64,000 bases of DNA, taken from NCBI GenBank assembly GCA_018398585.1, contig JAGTTD010000015.1, positions 24,137,478 through 24,201,477 on the forward strand, given 5' to 3'. The translations under genes and the position numbers were made by a program. This stretch comes from Simmondsia chinensis (taxonomy: Eukaryota > Streptophyta > Magnoliopsida > Caryophyllales > Simmondsiaceae). A model generated the notes under the pieces. It did no database searches, was not told the DNA's origin, and saw only the letters and a list, made by a program, of their open reading frames with translations. This document shows positions 23,176 to 33,676 of the stretch, piece by piece; within the stretch, counting starts at the first letter, position 1, and each line of letters starts with the position of its first letter.

Positions 23176-23410
23176 TTGGAAAAATTATTTATTTTAATGA
23201 TTTAATAATTATTATTTTTATATTATTTATTTTTAAATTTTCCAACAGTAATGTTGGTGTCTTAACCACTTGGATTGAAGCATATACAAGCATATATGTA
23301 TTAACGACTTAGTAAATATCTTAAATTATTATTGAAAGTTGCAGCCGGGTGTTCATTTACGTAAATAACGTTTATACCTTCTTTTTTTTTTTTTTTTGGT
23401 AATTTCGGTT

Positions 23411-23660
23411 AATAAATAAGGATTCACCCAAAGGGGTTAATTATTTGTTTCAATTGAGTTATTTTTTTTAATATTAAACGGATTAGTCCACCCAAAAGGG
23501 ACTAATTTCTTGACACTAAAATGATTTTTTTATTGTTATAATAAGAGGAACAATTACATTTTTCACCCAAAGGGAAAATTGTAATGAAATGTGTTGGACT
23601 CTCATTGGTGAATCTATAAGAAAAGATATTTTATTTTCCACCCAAAGGAAAAAGTGTAAT
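23411..23660 (+). repeat. Four hairpins with a common ACCCAAA loop in the copia C leader
   Basis: Sites lie at about 23411-23446, 23482-23506, 23552-23585 and 23634-23652. Each has CACCCAAA (or CACCCAAAA) as the loop, flanked by complementary but different arms. These are ATTAGTCC/GGACTAAT (perfect), ATTACATTTTTC/GAAAATTGTAAT (one mismatch) and TTTTCC/GGAAAA (perfect). The first has only a weak stem. They lie between the primer site and gag, the region where packaging or translation signals occur. Confidence 0.7.
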
Positions 23661-23698
23661 GGTCATATTTTTTTTTTTTTTAACACAAATAATGGTCA

Positions 23699-23738
23699 AT
23701 TTTTTTTTTTTTTTTTTTTATCATGGTAAGGACTGGGG

Positions 23739-23778
<40 letters not shown>

Positions 23779-23925
23779 GTAAACCCCACAAACTCCTCAA
23801 TTAAGAGGGAGTCAACCCCATAAACTCAATTAAGAGGACCACTTTCAAGGCAAGTGGGAATCGAACCCGGGACCTCCTGAATGGGTGCCGATGTTGCAAA
23901 CCACTATGCCAACACCCTAATGGGC
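23699..23925 (-). mobile_element. tRNA-derived SINE with 16-bp target duplication
   Basis: It is flanked by ACACAAATAATGGTCA at 23683-23698 and 23926-23941. The minus strand starts near GGTGTTGGCATAGTGGTTTG (A box TGGCATAGTGG) and has B box GGTTCGATTCC within CCCGGGTTCGATTCCCACT. These are Pol III internal promoter boxes of tRNA type. The body holds two similar 'TTAATTGAG' units, a 38-base homopolymer C (G on plus, 23740-23777) and an A tail (T run 23699-23719 on plus). The length of 227 bp is normal for plant SINEs. Confidence 0.9.
23740..23777. repeat. Homopolymer G tract
   Basis: A run of 38 G on the plus strand inside the SINE. Its length may be affected by sequencing error. Confidence 0.85.
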
Positions 23926-23963
23926 ACACAAATAATGGTCATATTTGACTCTTATGTTACTTG

Positions 23964-23970
<7 letters not shown>

Positions 23971-24023
<53 letters not shown>

Positions 24024-24051
24024 ATGTGTGTGTGTGTGTGTGTATGTATGT
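23971..24051. repeat. Compound (TA)n-(TG)n microsatellite
   Basis: AT repeats run to about 24002, then TG repeats with two TATG interruptions run to about 24050. Confidence 0.95.
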
Positions 24052-24119
24052 TGTTTAAATTTTTTTTTTTTTTTTGTCCTAACGTGTCTTTGTTCTTTCT
24101 TTGTTTTTCTCTCTTGTTT

Positions 24120-24950
24120 AGTTGCCAATCAATTAAACTCGATTGAAACTTTGACTAATACTAATTACAAAAAATGGAAACGCGATGTGGAAATAATCCT
24201 TGGTTTGATGGATTTGGATATAGCGCAAATTGAAGAAAAGCTTGATGAACTTACTCTTGAAAGTATGACCAAAGAAAAAAATTAAGTATGAAAGGTGGGT
24301 GATGGTTAATAAATTAAGTCTCACGATTATGAAAATGTCCATTTTTTATCACATGCTAGGTGCAATTAAAGATAATGGTAGTGCTAAACAATTCTTAGAT
24401 GCCATAGGATAGAAATACCTAGAGTCTTACAAAGCCAAAATAGGAGAGTTGATTGAAAAACTTACTACAATGAATTATGATCCTGTGGGTAGTGCCAAGG
24501 AGCATATTATGAATATAGTTAACATTGCATCCAAACTCAATAACTTGGGAGTGACTATAGTTGATGATTTTATTGTTCACCATGCTCTTAAATCTCTTCC
24601 TAAACAATTTGCTCAATTGAAAATCATTTACACTACACAAAACGATAAGTGGAGCGTAAATGAACTTATCTTTGTTTGTGTTCAAGAGGAAAGAAAGACC
24701 CTGTCCTGAAAAAGAGGAGAAATACTATGAATCTTGTTATTTTTTTAAAACAACATGGAAAAGGAAAATCTAACTGCATATATAACAAGAAACATGGTCA
24801 AAACGATAAGCCAGGTGGTCATCAAGGGCATTTTAACAAGCCCGGTAGTAGTTATGTTCAATCTCACGGCTCTTTCAGTCCCCGTGCTATAATTAAGAAG
24901 CAAATCAAGTGCTGAAATTGTGGAGAAAACCACAAAAAGATTGATTACCC
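24120..24950 (+). pseudogene. Copia gag remnant of element C
   Basis: Gag of the UBN2 type would build the particle. The readable pieces are TNYKKWKRDVEIILGLMDLD at 24155-24215, then LIEKLTTMNYDPVGSAKEHI with NIASKLNNLG at 24449-24560. After these come LKSLPKQFAQLKIIYTTQND and WSVNELIFVCVQEE to 24690. A degenerate zinc knuckle near 24910-24950 reads N-C-G-E-N-H with a stop in place of the first Cys region. Stops and frameshifts near 24285, 24410 and 24708 break the frame. The AT/TG microsatellite lies just upstream. Confidence 0.85.
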
Positions 24951-24984
24951 TAAACCAAGAACTAAAAAAGGAGGTAATTCTTTC

Positions 24985-25875
24985 CTGTTTGTTTGCTTTG
25001 AAACAAGTCTTGCGCATGTTCCTTTTAATTCTTTGTGGTCGGATAGTGGTGCATCTATTCATATAGCCAATAATTTGCAGGACTTCACAAGCAAACAGAA
25101 ACCAAATCAGGATGATGTCAATGTTTATGTGGACAATTGACTTAAAGTCAAGGTTAACTTTGTAGGTGTTGTTAGATTGTATTTTAAGGATGGTAATTAT
25201 GTACTTTGGAAAAATACTGCTTTTGTACCGTCTATGAGGCGGAACTTAATTTCTATAGGACATTTAGATAAGTGTGGTTATCGTTTTGAATGTGAAAGCT
25301 CTGTTGCTAAATTAATTTATAATTCTCGTATTATTGGCGATGGTTTTCTAACTAATGGTTTATATTGTTTAAATCTACAACTATTTGAAAATTTTTCCTT
25401 AATGAATGTTGAGGGTGTTTCCCACAAAAGATCCACAATGACTAAGAAATTTTATGTTTTATGGCATAGACATCTTGGTCACTTCTCTAAAGAAAGAAAT
25501 GAAAGATTGATAAGAGATAATATTTTATCACAACTTAGTTTTGAAGGGTTTGAAACTTGCATTGATTGTATTAAAGAAAAAAATGACCAAGACAAAAAGA
25601 AAATGTTCAAATCGAAGATCTAATCTTTTAGAAATAATTCACACCGATATAATTGAATCATATATAAAATCCTTCAAAGGGCATTATATCCTTCATTGAT
25701 GACTTTTCTCGGTATACCTCATTAAAGAAACGTCTAAAGCACTTGACAAATTTAAGATATATAAGACCGAGGTTGAAAAACAATTTAGAAAAATAGTTAA
25801 AGTTGTGAGGTCTGACCGTAGTAGTGAATATTATAGAAAATATGATGAGTCTGGTCAATGTAAAAGGTCCTTTTG
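24985..25875 (+). pseudogene. Copia protease and N-terminal integrase remnant of element C
   Basis: The protease active site reads WSDSGASIHI near 25045. It continues FVPSMRRNLISIGHLDKCGY (about 25205-25275). The gag-pre-integrase and zinc-binding part reads LWHRHLGHFSKERNERLI (about 25455-25515), then CIDCIKEKN. The integrase core is decayed after 25620, but VRSDRSSEYYRKYDESGQ is still recognisable near 25805-25860 (family wording RSDRGGEYYG). The sequence then stops, so most of integrase, all of reverse transcriptase and RNase H are deleted. Confidence 0.88.
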
Positions 25876-26123
25876 ATAAGGATCTAGAGGTATGTGGGAT
25901 AATTGGCCAATACACCATGCCAAGTCCACCTGAGGCCTTTATTATTTTGGCTATATTATATATTTGGCCATGATTAAATTAATTTTGAAACAATTTTAAT
26001 AATTGTGTGATTTAAATTTATAAAGAAATTCATTTAAGATGGAATTATTTTTCTAATTTTTAAAGGGGATTGTTATATTTCTTAGATGTTTTTTTTCCAA
26101 TAAATAGAGTCCAAATGGGAGAA
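25876..26123 (+). other. Non-coding 3' end and polypurine tract of element C
   Basis: This AT-rich segment ends with CCAAATGGGAGAA, immediately before the 3' LTR. Confidence 0.6.
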
Positions 26124-26586
26124 TGTTAGAATTTTCAACTTAATCGATTAGGTTATCCTGAGAAGATAATAATGAGAGCCTGGTTTTGTTATGATATAAA
26201 ATAGGCCTTTATTTAACTATGTGTTGGGCCCATTGTAACATGGGCTTGGAGTGGATGAAGAAGCCCACTTATAATATATTGGCTTGTGATAGGTAGGCCC
26301 ATATATTTTGTCTAGATAAGGGACCATCCCCTTCCCCCAATTTATCCTATTCATTTTTCCCAATTATATACCAAAGGCATTGTTAGAGAATTCTTCTATT
26401 TTTTTTTTTCTCTTTTCCTAATTGGTGGATATCGTTGTGGATGAGAGGAAGCGCGTTTTAGGCTCAATTGCCGGTGGTACTTAGTACATCAACAAACATG
26501 GATGTGAATGGTACGCTCTAATTGACTTATAACTTACTTTAATTCGATGTTATAATCTCTATCATGTTTCAAACATTAATCCTATA
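26124..26586 (+). repeat. 3' LTR of copia C, 463 bp
   Basis: It begins TGTTAGAATTTTC and ends ATTAATCCTATA (terminal CA changed to TA). It is homologous to 19033-19421. Confidence 0.88.
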
Positions 26587-26684
26587 GTTCTTGGAGATAA
26601 AAATAGTTAGATTGCAGTTTACACTCCAAACCTAAGTGAGTTGGGACAATGTCGTTTTCAGGAAAGCGCCACACACTTGTCATG

Positions 26685-27140
26685 TAGGGGTGTAAATGAA
26701 CTGAGCCAGCTCGTGAGGCTCGTCATAAAGCTCGAAAGGCTACGCTCGTTTAGCTTATCGAGTCAAGCCTGAGCCTATTGAGGCTCGAGCTCGTAAGCTC
26801 GCGAGCCTAAACGAGTCCAAACGAGCTTTTCTTAATACAATATTTTTCAATGAATATGACCAATGAAGCCAAATTTGAGCCTAAAGGAGCTGAGCTCGAG
26901 CTTAAACGAGCCCAAAAGAGCCTAAATTGAGCTTAAATGAGCCGAAATATTGCAAGCTTAGTCCGATCGCGCCGAGCTTAGTTCGAGCCTAACCGAGTCC
27001 GAGCTCTTGACGAGCCGAGCTCGAGCTCAAACGTTTCGAGCTCGATGAGCTTCGAACCAAGCTCGAGTCTAGCTTAATGCAAACGAGTTGAGCCTCGAGC
27101 CTGGAAGGCTCGGGCTTGGCTCGGTTCAAATACACCCCTA
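26685..27140. mobile_element. Non-autonomous TIR element, hAT-like, GAGCTC-rich
   Basis: The ends are TAGGGGTGTAAATGAACTG and, inverted, TAGGGGTGTATTTGAACCG. The 456-bp interior is filled with GAGCTCGAGC, AAACGAGCC and AGCCTAAA words on both strands, so it folds extensively. The TAGGGGTG terminus resembles plant hAT elements. An 8-bp target duplication is not evident at the present ends. Confidence 0.75.
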
Positions 27141-27850
27141 CGTGAGGCCCTCCTTCAGGGAGGTAAGACTTTTATATGTTAAGGTAACGACTCTCAAGCC
27201 CAGCTACTTGAGGAGTTTAAAATCCTGAGAAGGATATTTGCCACTCGAGGCTCGAGATAGTTTAGGGGGGTACAAGGAGCTCGAGTTAAAGGGGCTTCCT
27301 GGAAGGCTACAAGACATGTGGTTTCCAAGCTTGAGACAGTTACTTGGAGCGCAATTTTAGATGAGTGAGCTTTAAGCCTATCCAACAGAACCTGGAGCAT
27401 CTAGAAGGAACTCCAGCTGAAAAAGCGAACATGAGCTTCTAGAAAGACCCTCGAACACCAAAATTCAGAGGACGTTCATTGCCAATTCATGAGCCAAAGG
27501 ATCTTTGAGGCCAACATGGGAAGGTAATGCTGTGGAATTAGGGAGCAACAAATTATTTTCTTTTTCTATAAATAAGAGTCACTATTGTAGTTGTAAAGTA
27601 GCCAACAATACTATACAAACTGCTTCAAGTTTTTTTAAAGCACACTTGTGCTTTTACCTAGGAGTAGCACAACTTAGCTTAGCTTAGACCTTGCTATACT
27701 TGCTTCCATCAAAGTAATACAGTTCTTTGGTTTCATAAATGAACTCTTTGTTTTAGTCTGTTCTCAAAATAGACAAGTTAAGAATTGAGGTTTTAGTTTA
27801 AGGATTTGACAGCCAAGCTTGACCTATTGGAATTGGTGACCTGGAAAACC
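27141..27850 (+). repeat. LTR fragment, possibly Tat/Ogre-type gypsy
   Basis: A TATA element (CTATAAATAA at 27566-27575) lies about 85 bp upstream of a short GCTTAGCTTAGACC repeat. The sequence ends near ATTGGTGACCTGG (about 27831), which resembles a non-Met primer site of Tat-type gypsy elements. No coding region follows. Confidence 0.4.
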
Positions 27851-27869
27851 CAATTAGTTAGTTTTAAAT

Positions 27870-28960
27870 ATTGAATAAACGAAATTATTTTATTTATTTA
27901 TTGTCTGATTATGTTTTATGTGTCTAATGTACGTGTCATTGTTTTCTAAAACGTTCCATGAGATGGACGTAATCCAAGATGACATGTTGAGTTCGTTTAA
28001 GTGATCAATGAGATTGAGCCAATAATAGACTTAAATCAAATAACTGATATGTTGTCATATGTTCGTAGTTAATGATAAGTTTGGCCAACTTATCTGATAA
28101 GAGTATAATATAATACTTTAGATGGCTTGTCCTATGGACAGGGATCCAAAAGTATTATGTCGGTGATATTTATATGATTGGAACACCGAGCAGGATCACT
28201 TGAATTAGTTATTTCTTTTATGCTATCACAAATAATTAATTATGTAAAACGATAAATTTAAATTTAGAAAATAGTATGAAATCATGCATGGATTGTTCGT
28301 TGCTTTGATGTGCTAAAAGGATTAATCACAGTGCGTTAACTTAAATCTTACGTACATAGGGTAACTGCATGAAGTGCAGCAATAACAGGTATTTTATGTG
28401 GAATCTATAGTTTCTTACGACATAAAGATGTCCCCTTAATTGATTCGCAAATATACGAATATATTTTAGAATCTTTGGCCAAAGTATTTCATATGTTTGA
28501 CATTTGGAATTAATTTGAAAATTGTTTCTGTATTATTGAATTGTGCGAGAAGGATGAGTTAGGAACTACAACAAACGATATGAGAAAAATACCAATAGCA
28601 GACAAAGTCGTTTTTCTCACGGATATCTAATAGATAGGTTGATTTTCATAATAAAAGTTATTTGGAAAATTTTTGAATATATTTAATTCTAGAGTGCATC
28701 AACATTTATTTAATAGAATTAAGTGTTGTTAAATGGTAATCAATTGTTATCATGAAAAAATAATCAAATTTGACCCGTTTGAGGCTAGAGTCAGATTGTC
28801 CCCGAGGTCCCTTCGCAAGTCTCAACTTAAGCAGCGTTTGAAAATATTTTTAAAAAAATGAGTTCATAAGATGAATTATTTATTTATGAGATAAATAAAT
28901 TTTTATTCTAAAAAAATATTCATAAGATAAATTCATACCCGTGGAAATCTAAACAAAATA
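27870..28960 (+). repeat. Copia LTR fragment related to that of insertion B
   Basis: It shares CATGAGATGG, ACTTTAGATGGCTTGTC and CTTTGGCCAAAGTATT words in the same order as the reverse complement of 35030-36060. No primer site or pol is attached. Confidence 0.55.
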
Positions 28961-29064
28961 AGAAAAAAGTGGGACGTCAGTAACAGTAACATAGAGAACG
29001 CGCATGCAGGTAATGCATCCGCATCTCAATGTACCAGTAAATGGTGTCGTGACTCATTGAAGCG

Positions 29065-29186
29065 TGATAGAATCCGAGATAGTATCCTATTCTCACACCC
29101 ACACCGAACACAACCCAATCACGCCCAACACAATTGAATCCAAGATCGAGATCAATAGCTACGGGATAGAGAAGATGTTACCCCGG

Positions 29187-29240
<54 letters not shown>

Positions 29241-29470
29241 TATAGCTCTAATTACAATTATAAAAAGGGGAGGAAATCTAAAAGAAGAAGGGGGAGAGAT
29301 AAAGAGAATTTTGGGGGAGAAAGAGATAAATCACACACACATTAATACAATGAAAATATCTCTAACTAACTTCCTTTATTTATACTAATGACATAGGATG
29401 AAGTGGCCCCTAGGCTGACGTGGCAAGTGATATGGTACTGATGCCAACGTGGTATGGGCATGCGTAACTA
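29065..29470 (-). repeat. 3' LTR of chromovirus H
   Basis: It is homologous to 42328-42634 but longer, because of a roughly 50-bp (TA)n expansion at 29189-29238 and other indels. Confidence 0.88.
29189..29238. repeat. (TA)n microsatellite inside LTR of H
   Basis: About 25 TA units. The other LTR has only a short TA run at 42441-42451. Confidence 0.95.
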
Positions 29471-29494
29471 TACCCCTGCAGGACTTAACCCTTG

Positions 29495-29749
29495 TGTTGT
29501 GAATTGTATTCATTAGTTACTGATTCATATTCTTGTATTAGCCTCAAAGTGTAATTGGCCGTAATAGTGGTTATAATTAGTTAGATGTTTTGTGTTGTTG
29601 CCACCTCTTGTAATTGAAGGTATAAGTAACCTTGGTCCTTACTTGTAAGATTCATTGAAAGAAATACAAAATATCGTCTTCTTCTCATCTCAATTCTACT
29701 TCGTCATCCCATACTCTATCCTCCTGGGTTATGATCCAAGATCATAACA
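29495..29749 (+). repeat. 5' LTR of chromovirus A
   Basis: Complete. About 90% similar by eye to 37599-37846. Confidence 0.93.
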
Positions 29750-29750
29750 A

Positions 29751-29762
29751 TTGGTATCAGAA
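29751..29762 (+). promoter_or_regulatory. Initiator-Met primer binding site of chromovirus A
   Basis: TTGGTATCAGAA follows the LTR after one A. Confidence 0.85.
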
Positions 29763-29979
29763 CTTTTGAAATTGCAATCGCTCAAGCTGGCTAAGGGAAA
29801 GAAGCAAGCCTCAATGGCTGGTGGTTCAACTGCTGTTCGAATCAAGCTGAGCAATTTACTTAATTGCAGCAGCAGCTTTAGGATTTGGTAATTGCTGTGG
29901 GCAATATACACTAGTCACAAGAACAGGTACAACATCAATTAGCTGGAATGCAAGAATAGATCAATAAGTAGTTAGGATC

Positions 29980-30780
29980 TGGTGGAGCGAGAATTTTTTC
30001 ATCAGTGAATCCTCATGGAAAACCACCCGATCCTTTGATTTATAAGTGAAGGGAGTGCAGAAGGAATACACCTTGTCAAGAACATGGGGTTTCGACAGCC
30101 TAAATTGGAGATAGAGGCATTTGATGGAGTGTAGCCTTAATCTTGGAGTGAGAGGTATTTTCAATTAAAAAATGGTATTTCTGATTCCCAAAAAGTAGAA
30201 TTAGCTACGATTCATTTACATGGAGATCAAGAAGTATGGTTCCATAGTTTGATCATTAGCAATCCTTTCATTACTTGGCAAGAGTTTGTAGATGAATTGT
30301 GTGAGAGATATTGTGATGAAGATCCGGGTGATGTGGAAAATTTCAATAAAGTGGCCCAAATTGATTCTGTAAAGGAATAAATGACTCGATTTGAGCATTT
30401 GAAGGCAAGAATGATATCTATTAATCCTGGTGCAAGTGAGGCTTACTATGTCTGTAGTTTCATTAGTGGTCTCAAACCTAAGATCAAAAATCTAGTGAAG
30501 GCTCTTAATCCTCAAAAATTGTCTAAGGCGTACTCAAAGGCAAGATTGTTTGAATCCATGGTTTTAGCATACCCAAAAGGAGGATAGAAAGGGAACTTGA
30601 TTGTGCATTCTACTCCTCCATTACAACAAGTATCACCCTAGGCACCCAAACCATTGAGTTTGGTACTAAAGAAGGCCCAAAAGTTGTGTTTTAAGTGTAA
30701 TTAGAAGTATTTCTTTGCACATAAGTGCAATCCAAAGTTACTAATGTCAGTAACTAGCACTAAAGCTGAAGAGGATTAAG
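29980..30780 (+). pseudogene. Gag remnant of chromovirus A
   Basis: The pieces read, in order, GFRQPKLEIEAFDGV, then VELATIHLHGDQEVWFHSL. These are followed by FVDELCERYCDEDPGDVENF (to about 30370), then MTRFEHLKARMISINPGASE and LVKALNPQKLSKAY (30381-30587). The zinc knuckle near 30690-30730 reads CFKCN then a stop and FFAHKC. Stops occur at about 30130, 30378, 30587 and 30702. Family and order are clear, but no continuous frame remains. Confidence 0.85.
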
Positions 30781-30889
30781 AAGCAAGACCTGGATCCAGT
30801 GTTCAGATTGAGGAGGTACATAGGAGTCAGATGATGGTGAGGTTGAGATCGCAGTAAGAGCTTTAACGGGAAGTGGGACTCATAATACA

Positions 30890-32800
30890 ATAAGAATCTA
30901 GGGTGAAGCTAATTACAAGTCATTTTTGATATTGATTGATAGTGGGAGCACCCATAGCTTCTTGGATCCCGAGATTGCTAAGATGGTGGGACATGAGCTG
31001 ATGAAGACAAGCCCACTTGCAATAAATATGGCAGATAGAAATTCGATGCTCACATAGACTAAATGCAAGCAGTTCGGATGGGAGAAACAGGTGATCAGTT
31101 TGCATATGATTTCAGGGTATTGAAGTTGGGAGGTTGCGATATGGTTCTTGGCATTGATTGGATGAAAACAATTAGGCCACTTGTCTTTGAATTTTCCCAA
31201 CTGTCAATGTCATTTGAAAGGGATGGAACCTCAATCAAGTTACCAGGCATACCTGAGCAAGGACAACTGCAAATTATGAGTTGCAAAAGGTTGCAAGAAA
31301 TAGTCAAGAAAAGTGATTATTAGGGGATTGGGCAGTTGTTCTCTCTTAGTGCTGAACCTTTGGAAGCAAAGGTGCTTTCTAGTCCTTCTATTCGCAAATT
31401 AATATATGATTTTAAGGACCTATTTGAGCAACCAACTACCCTTCCACCAAAGAGATCCCTAGACCATGCCATACCCCTCAAAGCAAATTCTAATCCCATC
31501 AATTTTAGGCCATACAAATACCCACACTCACAAAAGAATGAGATTGAAAATCAAGTGGAGGAGCCGTTGAAAACAAATTTATCAAGCATAGCCATAGCCC
31601 ATTTGCTTTTTCAGTTATTTTAGTCAAAAAGAAAGATGGCACTTCTCGAATGTGCATTGACTATAGACAATTAAACTCTCTCACAATCAAAGATAAATTT
31701 CCTATACCAATAATTGATGATTTACTAGATGAACTCCATGGTTCTGTTTACTTCACAAAGCTAGATTTAAGACAAGGATATTATCAGGTTCATTTTGTGG
31801 AACAAGACATGCATAAACTGCTTTTAGAACCCACCATGGACACTTTGAATTTGTGGTTATGCCATTCGGTTTATCAAATGCCCTTGCCACATTTCAAGCA
31901 TTGATGTATTCCATTTTTAAACCATTCTTGAGAAAGTTTTTCCTTATGTTCTTTGATGATATATTAGTTTATATCCCTTGGATTCCCATGTTTCCCATCT
32001 CAATCAAGTCTTTAAAACCATGCGTGAACACAACCTTTTTGCTAAACTTTTCAAATGTTCCTTTGCCCAAACTAAAGTAGAGTACTTATGTCATATTATT
32101 TCCTACAATAGTCGATACTGATGCTTCCAAGGTCCAAACTATGAGGCATTGGCTCACACCCACTTCCCTCAAGCAATTGAGAGCATTCTTGGGTCTCACA
32201 GGGTATTACATGAAGTTCATCTATGGTTATGGAATCATTGCGAAACATCTAACTGGCCTTCTAAAGAATGATGCTTTTGGGTGGAGTGAGACAGCTCAAG
32301 AAGCTTTCGAGGACTTAAAATTACCCACGTGTTCAGCCCCAGTTTTGAGAATGCTAGATTTTAGTGAGCCTTTCACCATAGAAACAGATGCTCGCAACAA
32401 TGGTGTGGGTGCAATACTCTCTCAAAAGGGCAGGCCAATAGCTTTCCTCAGTCAATCGCTTAGTTTGAAACACTTGAGCTTGTCAATTTATGAGGAGTAT
32501 TTGGCCATCCTTATGGCAGTTCAGAAGTGGCGACATTATCTTGAAGAGCATCATTTCACAATCAAAACAGATCACCAAAGTCTGAAGTATCTTTTGGAAC
32601 AAAAGATAACCACTAGAGTGCAGCGAAAAGGGCTTATGAAGATGCTATGATTGGACTATTCTATTGAATACTACAAAGGGAAGGAAACTCTAGCAGCAGA
32701 TGCACTATCTAGAAGGCAAGAGGAGGGTGGTTCAGCTTCTTGTTTAGCTATCTCAATAGTATTGCCTTCTTGGATGGTAAAAGTCTAGAAATATTACGAA
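30890..32800 (+). pseudogene. Protease, reverse transcriptase and RNase H remnant of chromovirus A
   Basis: The protease active site reads LIDSGSTHSFLDPEIAKMV (about 30935-30990). A region with GGCDMVLGIDWM lies at 31125-31160. Reverse transcriptase is at 31440-32110: DHAIPLKANSNPINFRPYKY, MCIDYRQLNSLTIKDKFPIP, then [30 protein letters not shown] and the catalytic FFDDILVY box (about 31950) follow. RNase H is at 32141-32720: LTPTSLKQLRAFLGLTGYY, TIETDARNNGVGAILSQKG, and FTIKTDHQSLKYLLEQ. Several frameshifts (near 31600, 31850, 32080) and stops break it. Insertion B lies just after, at codon context S-I-K/D-P-S. Confidence 0.9.
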
Positions 32801-33386
32801 TATGATCAATTTGTTCGAGACATTATCATGACTTTAAGCATAAAGTGTTGGGAAAAAGAGTAACTTTTGTTGAAAAAATAAACTCTGATACCAACTATTG
32901 GGTTCATAGTTCTCAACTATGGTCACAACAGTAGGCACCTATTAAAGCACTTAGAGTAGTAGACTCTTCTCTCTACTTCAGCCCCCGGTCGGAGAGTCAC
33001 GCTTCGTGACACCTCACGTGCAAGAGTTCCTGGAAATAGGTTTATCTCTATAAACCCTTTGCCTTAATACCGGTTGTTGGGATGAATTTTAAAAATTCTC
33101 CATAATTTTATAAAGTTTACGCAGCGAAACGGGTTTAGAATTCATAATTCTAAACCTAGGGTTGATTTAAAATTTCTAATTTTAAATCTACAGATTTAAA
33201 TTCATAATTTAAATCTACATATCTAAATTATTAATTTAGATCTACATGCCTTTTACTCTAATTTATTCATAACAATATATAAACTCAAATAGGTATAATA
33301 ACAGATACTGTAAATAAATTCATAATTTAAATCTATATATCTAAATTTTTAACTGCAAATCATACTTTCCAATTCCTTATGATAGG

Positions 33387-33556
33387 GGTAGGGATGGCAA
33401 TGGGGCGGTCAAGCCTGTTACCCGCGGATATCCGCCTCGTTTGGGGCCTGTAATGGGTACGGGTAGGGTACAAATGTCAATACCCGTCACGAGTATGGGG
33501 CGGGTACGGGTATAGGCTTGTACCCACCCCGTACCCGCATATACCCGCTTATAATC
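33387..33556. repeat. GC-rich GGGTACGGGT repeat block
   Basis: It starts TAGGGATGGCAATGGGGCGG and carries many GGGTA, GCGGGTACGGG and TACCCGC words on both strands. The terminus resembles Ac-like hAT elements, but no matching right TIR was found. It is flanked at 33600 by the hairpin. Confidence 0.45.
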
Positions 33557-33599
33557 ACATATTGGAGTTACTCATTGTGTTATTTTATATAAAATATTT

Positions 33600-33670
33600 C
33601 TTCATACTTATAAATTGTATAAGAAATATTTTATATAAAAATATTTCTTATACAATTTATAAGTATGAAG
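33600..33670. repeat. Perfect 33-bp inverted repeat (hairpin)
   Basis: The left arm 33600-33632 (starting CTTCATACTTATAAATTG) is the exact reverse complement of an arm ending at 33670. A spacer of about 4-5 bases separates them. It lies between the GC-rich block and the LINE coding fragment. Confidence 0.9.
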
Positions 33671-33676
33671 TGGTTC

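Larger units (their letters stand above)
19945..23247. mobile_element. Insertion D: W-related element with opposed ends, GTAAT duplication
   Basis: The ends are TGTTGGAAATATTTT (19945) and AATTTTCCAACA (23247), flanked by GTAAT at 19940-19944 and 23248-23252. The left end (19945 to about 20500) is W-family LTR in minus orientation. The right part (about 22390-23175) is W-family internal 3' sequence in plus orientation, ending in polypurine tract GTGGGGAAT and a 72-bp LTR-like piece (23176-23247). The two halves are therefore in opposite orientation. The middle has no coding sequence. Confidence 0.75.
19033..26586 (+). mobile_element. Ty1/copia element C, 3' part of pol deleted
   Basis: The LTRs are 19033-19421 (missing its first ~68 bp) and 26124-26586 (463 bp). 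A primer site follows the first, and a polypurine tract (AAATGGGAGAA) precedes the second. Gag, protease and the start of integrase lie at 24120-25875. Reverse transcriptase and RNase H are absent. Insertions D (19945-23247) and a SINE (23699-23925) sit in the leader. No matching target duplication is visible because the left LTR is truncated. Confidence 0.8.

Noticed and set aside
23850..23925. A tRNA gene (minus strand)
   Set aside because: A and B boxes are present, but no cloverleaf with an acceptor stem forms, and a SINE body with A tail follows.
26677..27148. 8-bp target duplication for the GAGCTC-rich TIR element
   Set aside because: TTGTCATG and CGTGAGGC do not match, and shifting the ends by one base does not help.
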